Source: Fistulifera solaris (lineage: Eukaryota > Bacillariophyta > Bacillariophyceae > Naviculales > Stauroneidaceae). From it: a stretch of DNA of 60,337 bases. Positions 57,280 to 60,337 of this stretch are shown piece after piece (positions within the stretch are counted from its first letter, which is position 1; every line of letters starts with the position of its first letter). The translations under genes and the position numbers were made by a program. Under the pieces are notes generated by a model. It did not search any database and was not told the DNA's origin. It saw nothing but the letters and a program-made list of their open reading frames with translations. The DNA lies in the NCBI GenBank assembly GCA_030295235.1, contig AP026177.1, positions 1 through 60,337 of the forward strand. Direction: 5' to 3'.

Positions 57280-58521
57280 CTAAGTGCTGATTCGGATGCG
57301 ATCTCCAAAAGAATCCCTTTGGTTCTCCTCAAAATCATTCATATTTCCTCTGACACTCGCACTCGCGTGAGCTTGCGACCAACGCCTCACCCTTTCAGCA
57401 ACCGAAACCGATCCAACACTACTGCTTAACGGACGCGATTTGGGCACTGGGTCGGCCGACAACGAAGACATTGTGTCCGCGTCGGATGTAGTAGACGAAT
57501 GTTTCTTTGTCGTATTCAGATTAGTAGCGTGCTGCATGGCGGTCTTTGGCCACCACAGAAAGACCAGCAAGGCTTCTTGTTTCGTCGGTAAGAACTGTTG
57601 TTGTAGCCATCGCCGGATATGACGGTGAAATAGCTTTGAGTCCGTCTTTCAGGAAAACACGACGAATTGCTGGTGGACTCGGGCAAAGTTCCTATCAGTA
57701 GAGCCATCGTCCTTTTCAGGCAAAGTTTTCGTTTCGACGACGGTTCTTTGCTTACTCTGGTCCACAGTCGGTTGCTCCATCATCTGTGTTTCGAGACTCA
57801 CTTCAATCATACTGTCCGTTTCATTTTGATCGTAATGCTCCAAATTGTCGTTGAGTGCTTCTGTGGTTGTCTCTTCGTCACGAGTTTCATCCGGATTGTT
57901 CTCTTCAGAATGCATCGAATCACTTTGGAAACATCCTCGTCTTCTAGTATCTCTTTCGTAAAGTATTCATCTTTCTTTTCCAGACTCAGCAAAAGCAATT
58001 TTGCGCTCAATATAAGCTTACGAGCTTCTCGGAGGTCTCCTGATCAATATCTGAGACTGTTTCGGATGGCGTGGGAGATGCACGACTCGAGTTGTCGTCG
58101 TCACTACCAAAATCGGGTGTGGCTTCGACATCGCGACTTTCTTCCGAGCACATGACTTCATCCGGAATTCCCCTGGTTTTGCGGCTTTTGTCCGATCGAA
58201 CCTTTTGTGTGAACTTTTCATCCATCCACCGCGACTTTTCACCGTGCCATCGGACCAGATTTCCGAACCAAAGGAGACAGTCTTTTCACTTTTCGTCTGT
58301 TTTGAAGGTCGAAGATTTTTATCGCGATGAGAGTTGACCGATTCCGTTTCTTCTGTTATATCGCGTCCAGATTGGCGGTTGGGAGATTTCGGCTCAGGAA
58401 GATGACTGTAGTAATCCGAATGCATCATGCGCTTCGACAGAGTATGCGCGCCATTGGCACAGTTGAGACGTTTGATATTTCGTAACCAGTGAGGCGACTG
58501 TGTTTCGGTAGTGACCGTCAT
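57280..58521 (-). CDS. Hypothetical acidic/Ser-rich protein
   Basis: Not recognised. The ATG is at 58521 (MTVTTETQSPHWLRNIKRLN). The first exon is Ser/Lys/Glu-rich with SEKTVSFGSEIWSDGTVKSR, a SVSF-like word also seen at the start of the WYS core, but no W-Y-S motif follows. After a shift it gives GSDDDNSSRASPTPSETVSD. Later parts are acidic (DETRDEETTTEALNDNLEHY), then a hydrophobic ALLVFLWWPKTAM, then a Ser-rich end (SSSVGSVSVAERVRRWSQ), stop 57280. The WWP helix may be a short membrane segment. Its gene order with the three preceding minus-strand genes suggests independent transcription, since gaps of 217-395 bp separate them. Confidence 0.45.
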
Positions 58522-59025
58522 ATCGCTTTTATTTGTCTAATCGTTGCGAGAACGTCAGTTCCTCCGAAGAAAATAGAAAGAAAGCAACGAGGTCGTCAAA
58601 TAAAAGTGACAAGGGGAAGTTGGAAGAAAATGGGTGCGAACTAAAATTTTGTGGGTGGATGTTTTTCGAAAAAAGCAAATGGCGACGTACGCATACAGAA
58701 CATCGTATAGTCCATTTTCGTTGGTAAGATTATTTAGAGTGAATTAGCCGTTGATGACGTGCTCCAATATCGCCATTTCGATAGTTCTGAAGCGATACTT
58801 AGGAGGACGGAATATGACTGTAATGTCAATAGTATCCTTCAGTCGCGGTCGAGATGATGATTATTCGCACGCTTTTCTTTTGCCTCAAGACGACAACGAC
58901 AACGATCCTTCGAGATACTTTCTTCATTCGATTGAACTGCATCCTACCATCACATCTACCTTTTCAAGCAACAAACCATGAGATACGATCTAGAGTTCTT
59001 CGTATGTTGTTGTCGATCCTTTTAG

Positions 59026-60159
59026 GGCCTCCGATTCGGGAAAGGACGATTATTACGAATTATTGGGCGTCGATGCGAAGGCTTCGCCGGAAGAAATCAA
59101 ACGAGCCTATAAAAACAATCATTGCAGCTGCATCGACAAATTAGCGCAACGCGGTGTCACAATAACACCCGAATTACAAGCACAATTCACCCGCATGAAA
59201 GAAGCGTACGAAACGCTCATTGATCCTTATAAACGCAGAAACGTACGATGCCATCGGAGAACGAGGACTCAAGTGGACGGAAGAACCGTTCAGTATCGAT
59301 CCGCAAGAACTAGCGCACAATTTTGCTACGAGCAGTGTTTACGATCGAATGAAGATATTTTTGATTTTTGTGCTTGCCGCAGTGGCCGTTCTGATACTAC
59401 CCATTTTGATCTGCTGGCATGTCGATCATGGTGATCGAGGCTTGTGGTTGGCGACGCTTATACCTTTGTGGCTCTGGAACGGGCTTATTATCTTTTATTA
59501 TTCGCGCTTGATTCTTCTGGGGCCGATCACAAGACCTGATTCGATCCCCGAAGCCGAATGGGTCGATCCGTTGCCGATGGAGAAACGAATCATGTCTCTT
59601 GTCAATCACTTGCTGCTGGTGGCGTTCGAATTTCTCATTGCTCTCAAACTGGATGATTTGATTGCTGCGCCGTGGTCGGTACTCTTCTTTCCTGTTGTCG
59701 TTTTGAGGTGCTGCATTTGGTCAAAAGTGGCCGTTGGCAGAGAATGAGGGTCGTGACCGTAGCCGATTTGGAAGCAGCTCTTGGAAAGCCGTTAAGCACA
59801 ATTCACTGCCTTGGAAAAGAGTTGATTGCGAAGAGATACTCGGTAGTTTCAAGCTCGGACTGTCCGGAATATGAATTGGCGAACAAATTGAGAGCAAAAG
59901 CGCGCCACGACATTGTCAAATCCTTGTGTCGTCTTCTCTTCATGGCTCTGTTGTTGTATCAACTGGATGTCGTGAACAGTGCGCTGAGTGGTGGTTCATA
60001 TTCGCCCTTTGGACATGGCGGCGGCCATGTGTTATTCGAACTATCAAGCGTTTGATGCCGTGCAGCGCTTTGCTATGGAACGCGATCCGACTCTCTTTGG
60101 AATGGCAGGCGGGATGCGCGCAGTACGGCACAATGCAAGACGAAGAGAATCAAAAGTAG
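59026..60159 (+). CDS. DnaJ-domain multi-pass membrane protein (TMEM185-like tail)
   Basis: A J-domain co-chaperone anchored in a membrane. The exon starts after a TTTTAG acceptor (59021-59025); the first exon is probably within 58750-58980 but its donor is unclear. The J domain reads DDYYELLGVDAKASPEEIKR, a broken YKKQSLQLH..DKLAQRG around 59110-59145 where the HPD motif should be, then RMKEAYETLIDPYKR and YDAIGERGLKWTEEPFSI. At least two membrane helices follow (IFLIFVLAAVAVLILPILI, LWLATLIPLWLWNGLIIFYY), then LLLVAFEFLIALKLDD, FEVLHLVKSGRWQ-type sequence and SLCRLLFMALLLYQLD. A final NYQAFDAVQRF/ERDPTLFGMAGG segment resembles TMEM185/FAM11-type ends. Two frames compete at the 3' end (stops at 60159 and 60176). 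Telomere repeats start 31 bp after the first. Confidence 0.75.
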
Positions 60160-60190
60160 TGCGCCTACGCCACTGACAGAGCAACAGAAA

Positions 60191-60337
60191 GGGTTAGGGT
60201 TAGGGGTTAGGGTTAGGGTTAGGGTTAGGGTTAGGGTTAGGGTTAGGGTTAGGGTTAGGAGTTAGGAGTTAGGAGTTAGGGTTAGAGGTTAGGGTTAGGG
60301 TTAGGGTTAGGGTTAGGGTTAGGGGTTAGGGTTAGGG
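60191..60337 (+). repeat. Telomere, TTAGGG repeats with variant units
   Basis: 147 bp of G-rich repeat that runs to the window end, so this is the right chromosome end. Most units are TTAGGG. Variants: TTAGGGG (60200-60206 and 60319-60325), three consecutive TTAGGAG (60255-60275), and TTAGAGG (60282-60288). Degenerate units in the inner part are usual; here they also occur close to the sequence end, which may only reflect read truncation. Confidence 0.97.

Noticed and set aside
57280-58521. Eighth member of the WYS family
   Set aside because: It has a SVSF-like word (TVSFGSEIWSDG) but no W-Y/F-S/T-x-x-E, GLE or EQ-x-RQ motif.
1-60159. All frame-broken genes as pseudogenes
   Set aside because: Breaks are evenly spread over essential genes, remove no residues and often lie in homopolymers. 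Sequence error explains this better, although it cannot be proved here.

Overview
The window is the right-hand end of a eukaryotic chromosome. It closes with 147 bp of TTAGGG-type telomere (60191-60337) whose G-rich strand runs 5'->3' to the last base. The genes point to a diatom, probably pennate. Introns are short (about 60-155 bp), many with GTACG or GTATG donors, and genes lie close together. Heat-shock-factor, Cys/His-module, TPX2-like and WYS-motif proteins resemble families I recall from diatom genomes. The organism is an inference; the telomere and the genes are seen directly.

Layout. 0-7.6 kb: the C-terminal half of APC4, a helical-repeat-like protein, and a large minus-strand protein with nearly 40 IQ motifs. 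7.6-24.3 kb: a gene-poor stretch with one tRNA-Ile(AAU), the hexosamine-pathway enzyme GFAT (17.3-19.8 kb), and seven dispersed paralogues of one uncharacterised small-protein family built around a W-Y/F-S/T motif. 24.9-33.2 kb: an ABC1/ADCK atypical kinase, an HSF-type regulator with a shortened DNA-binding domain, and two tandem MFS transporters. 34.7-45.8 kb: a TPX2-like protein with two FKARP repeats, a PAS-PAS-HisKA-HATPase-REC hybrid histidine kinase, and a BRWD/PHIP-type WD40-bromodomain chromatin reader. 46.6-51 kb: a mitochondrial lipoyl-domain protein that ends in a KGD4/YMR31-like segment, and a protein with three Cys/His modules. 51.2-58.5 kb: four minus-strand acidic or low-complexity proteins that I do not recognise. 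59.0-60.2 kb: a DnaJ-domain membrane protein whose stop codon is about 31 bp from the telomere repeats.

Nearly every gene is broken by single-base frame shifts. Continuous homology runs across the breaks, and several fall in homopolymers. Examples are the histidine kinase near 38214, the HSF near 27939 and 28250, the IQ protein near 6380 and the DnaJ HPD motif near 59131. I therefore read most genes as intact genes in an uncorrected long-read-type assembly rather than as pseudogenes. Gene spans below run across these breaks. Intron borders are given only where donor, acceptor and reading phase agree.

Functionally the window mixes housekeeping genes (APC/C, GFAT, 2-oxoacid dehydrogenase, BRWD, tRNA) with lineage-specific ones. 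The main candidates for something undescribed are the seven-copy WYS family, the lipoyl-KGD4 fusion and an identical 79-bp structured repeat present at 15.3 and 34.3 kb.
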